Origin: Campylobacterales bacterium
GTDB taxonomy: Bacteria; Campylobacterota; Campylobacteria; Campylobacterales; JALSKU01
Length of the DNA: 7,302 bases
Direction of reading: 5' to 3'
Assembly (NCBI GenBank): GCA_027038235.1
Contig: JALVXV010000279.1
Span: forward strand, 1 to 7,302
Below the pieces are notes generated by a model, which was not told the DNA's origin, did no database searches, and worked only from the letters and a program-made list of their open reading frames with translations. Positions 6,801 to 7,302 of the stretch are shown piece by piece (within the stretch, counting starts at the first letter, position 1; every line of letters begins with the position of its first letter). Position numbers and translations under genes: made by a program.

Positions 6801-7302
6801 GACTACCGGTACCTGGAAGTAGTTTTCGTATCGTTGATCCTGAGAGTTTCAAAACTCTTCCAATAGGTGAAGAGGGGATGATACTCATAGGCGGTACACA
6901 AATTATGAAAGGATATCTAAATGACCCTGAAAAAACTGCCTCAGTTATCAAAGAGATAGACGGTATTAGATGGTATGTTACAGGAGATAAGGGAAGGCTT
7001 GATGAGGATGGCTTTTTAACTATTGTAGATCGTTATAGTCGCTTTGCTAAAATAGGTGGAGAGATGGTAAGTCTTGGGCTAGTTGAGCAAGAGATAGGCA
7101 AAATAGTTCAAGAAAATGAAAAAATTGCCATCACTGCCATACCTGATGCTAAAAAAGGAGAAGCTGTGGTACTGCTTTTTGAAGGAGAGGCTGATATAAA
7201 AGATATTTCAGCAAGAATAGGCACGATCGATATAAATCCCCTTTTTGTTCCATCAAAAATATTTAAAGTAGATAAGATTCCGGTACTTGGCACAGGAAAG
7301 GC
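3893..7302 (+). CDS. aas: Trifunctional LplT transporter / PlsC acyltransferase / acyl-ACP synthetase fusion (3' end cut)
   Basis: The reading frame is open for 1136 codons to the window edge and encodes an inner-membrane lysophospholipid salvage enzyme. Residues 1 to about 425 are an MFS transporter like LplT, which flips lysophospholipids inward. It has many hydrophobic helices, the loop motif GYISDKYPK (67-75) and the LplT-like SPAKYG (120-125). Residues about 430-620 are a PlsC-type acyltransferase with NHISFLD (455-461, catalytic H456 and D461) and FPEG (524-527). Residues about 640-1136 are an AMP-forming acyl-ACP synthetase. Its motifs are SSGSEGRPKG (796-805, the P-loop, in the SGSEG form known from E. 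coli Aas), EGYGATET (934-941), TGD (1030-1032), VDR (1045-1047) and GTGK with catalytic K1136, the last full codon. Together the modules activate a fatty acid onto ACP and reacylate lysolipid such as 2-acyl-glycerophosphoethanolamine. E. coli uses separate lplT (about 400 aa) and aas (about 720 aa) genes, whose sum matches this length. Only a short C-terminal tail should be missing. All key residues checked are present, so the protein is probably active. Confidence 0.92.
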   Translation, partial: MKNLFKINGFLPYIVIVFLNAMTDLGHKIILQNTIFKAYEGSELIVLTAIVNALILLPFIFLFSPSGYISDKYPKTKVIKYASLIAVGITMFITLSYYMGWFWFAFILTLLLAAQSAIYSPAKYGLIKELMGNENLAQANAIVQAITIISILLGALIYSIFFETLLQDRSIMPSEILHYIAPLGFLLVIASLIEYLLACKLAKQFTKQESKATIKSFQKKSYLNLSYLKENIKIIKSSESIWLSIIGLSILWGISQVVVAIFGEYIKKELGITDTIIAQGLLTLSGVGMIVGSLFAGRVSKNYIETGIIPIGALGVALTLYWLPSLQNLNMIGIDLFTFGFFAGLFIVPLNALIQFASPVEHLGKVLAGNNFMQNLSMFLFLVITVIFALLGWSSEKLFYLIATIAFLGMGYTFIKLPQSLVRYLVKMFIGIKYKLSVNGLEHIDSEKGVLLLGNHISFLDWAILQMAYPKQIRFVMERNYYQKWYLKPFLDFFGVIPISSRGSKSALAKVSKALKNGDTVALFPEGHLSRNGHLGTFHRGFEVACAEVGDEAIIVPFYLRGLWEDNFSYASQKMKRKKSRDISVIFGKAMDIHSKANEVKKRVFDLSIKSWQEYAKELPSLQSAWIDTLKEQDKALCMADSTGVEVSRARFATGTFMIAKHLKPKLKHTQNIGAILPTSVGGSMGNMAVLTLGKTIVNLNYSSGISSLLHAIKIANIQTVVTSKKFIIKLKNKGFDLDEILQKVEVIYLEDIKEKMGKFAPIFMLLMVKILPSWILKCCFIKKADNTKTAAILFSSGSEGRPKGIELSHKNIMGNIKQIVTVLNPTDEDVMLGTLPIFHSFGLTVTTLLPLIEGIPVVCHPDPTDGFGIGKIAAKYEATMLFATATFFRLYTRNRKLHPLMFKHLRIVVAGAEKLPQEIAKAFKDKFGHDIYEGYGATETTPVAAVNLPDILLLDTFKPQIGNKPGTVGLPVPGSSFRIVDPESFKTLPIGEEGMILIGGTQIMKGYLNDPEKTASVIKEIDGIRWYVTGDKGRLDEDGFLTIVDRYSRFAKIGGEMVSLGLVEQEIGKIVQENEKIAITAIPDAKKGEAVVLLFEGEADIKDISARIGTIDINPLFVPSKIFKVDKIPVLGTGK

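Noticed and set aside
5418..7293. Minus-strand open frames inside the fusion gene (5418-5606, 5599-5988, 5995-6396, 6688-6951, 7108-7293)
   Set aside because: They overlap the PlsC and AMP-binding domains, where the plus strand carries every catalytic motif in frame. They have no independent support.
1..7302. CRISPR array, transposon, tRNA/rRNA or phage genes
   Set aside because: I saw no regularly spaced repeats, transposase or integrase motifs, terminal inverted repeats or structured RNA genes. The window is almost fully accounted for by five coding regions and one short intergenic gap.

Overview
The window is AT-rich, densely coded bacterial DNA. It looks chromosomal and fits a Campylobacterota (epsilonproteobacterial) source such as the Sulfurimonas, Sulfurovum, Arcobacter or Campylobacter group. 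The reasons are the low GC, heavy use of AGA and ATA codons, and an OadA/PycB protein of the type I recall from Campylobacter (DTSFRDGFQS and GGTSQPDI signatures). The genus cannot be fixed from this sequence alone.

Layout: two divergent transcription units share an intergenic region of about 190 bp (3039-3230). The left, minus-strand unit is oadG-oadA-oadB, encoding a membrane, biotin-dependent, Na+-translocating oxaloacetate decarboxylase. OadG is the small membrane anchor and OadA combines the carboxyltransferase with the biotin carrier. OadB is the membrane Na+ pump and decarboxylase; its C-terminal part lies beyond the left edge. The genes are 13 and 21 nt apart, each with its own Shine-Dalgarno, and look like one operon.

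The right, plus-strand unit starts from a near-consensus sigma-70 promoter. It encodes a MerR-type regulator with two MerR-like winged-helix units in one chain, followed through an ATGA stop/start overlap by a very large gene. That gene fuses three modules: an LplT-like lysophospholipid transporter (MFS), a PlsC-type acyltransferase, and an acyl-ACP synthetase (AMP-binding). In E. coli this lysophospholipid salvage system is split between two adjacent genes, lplT and aas. The window ends exactly after the conserved C-terminal catalytic lysine, so only a short tail is missing.

The regulator probably controls its own unit. A 20-bp imperfect palindrome (AAAGT-n-TCA-nn-TGA-n-ACTTT) covers the -35 box and is the best operator candidate. 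The Oad pump and the lipid-salvage unit are probably just neighbours, although the palindrome lies between both promoters. There are no RNA genes, mobile elements, CRISPR arrays or long non-coding stretches. The points most worth a second look are the tandem MerR protein, the operator, the LplT-PlsC-acyl-ACP synthetase fusion, a possible internal translation start releasing a free biotin carrier from oadA, and the exported-looking N-terminal extension of OadB.
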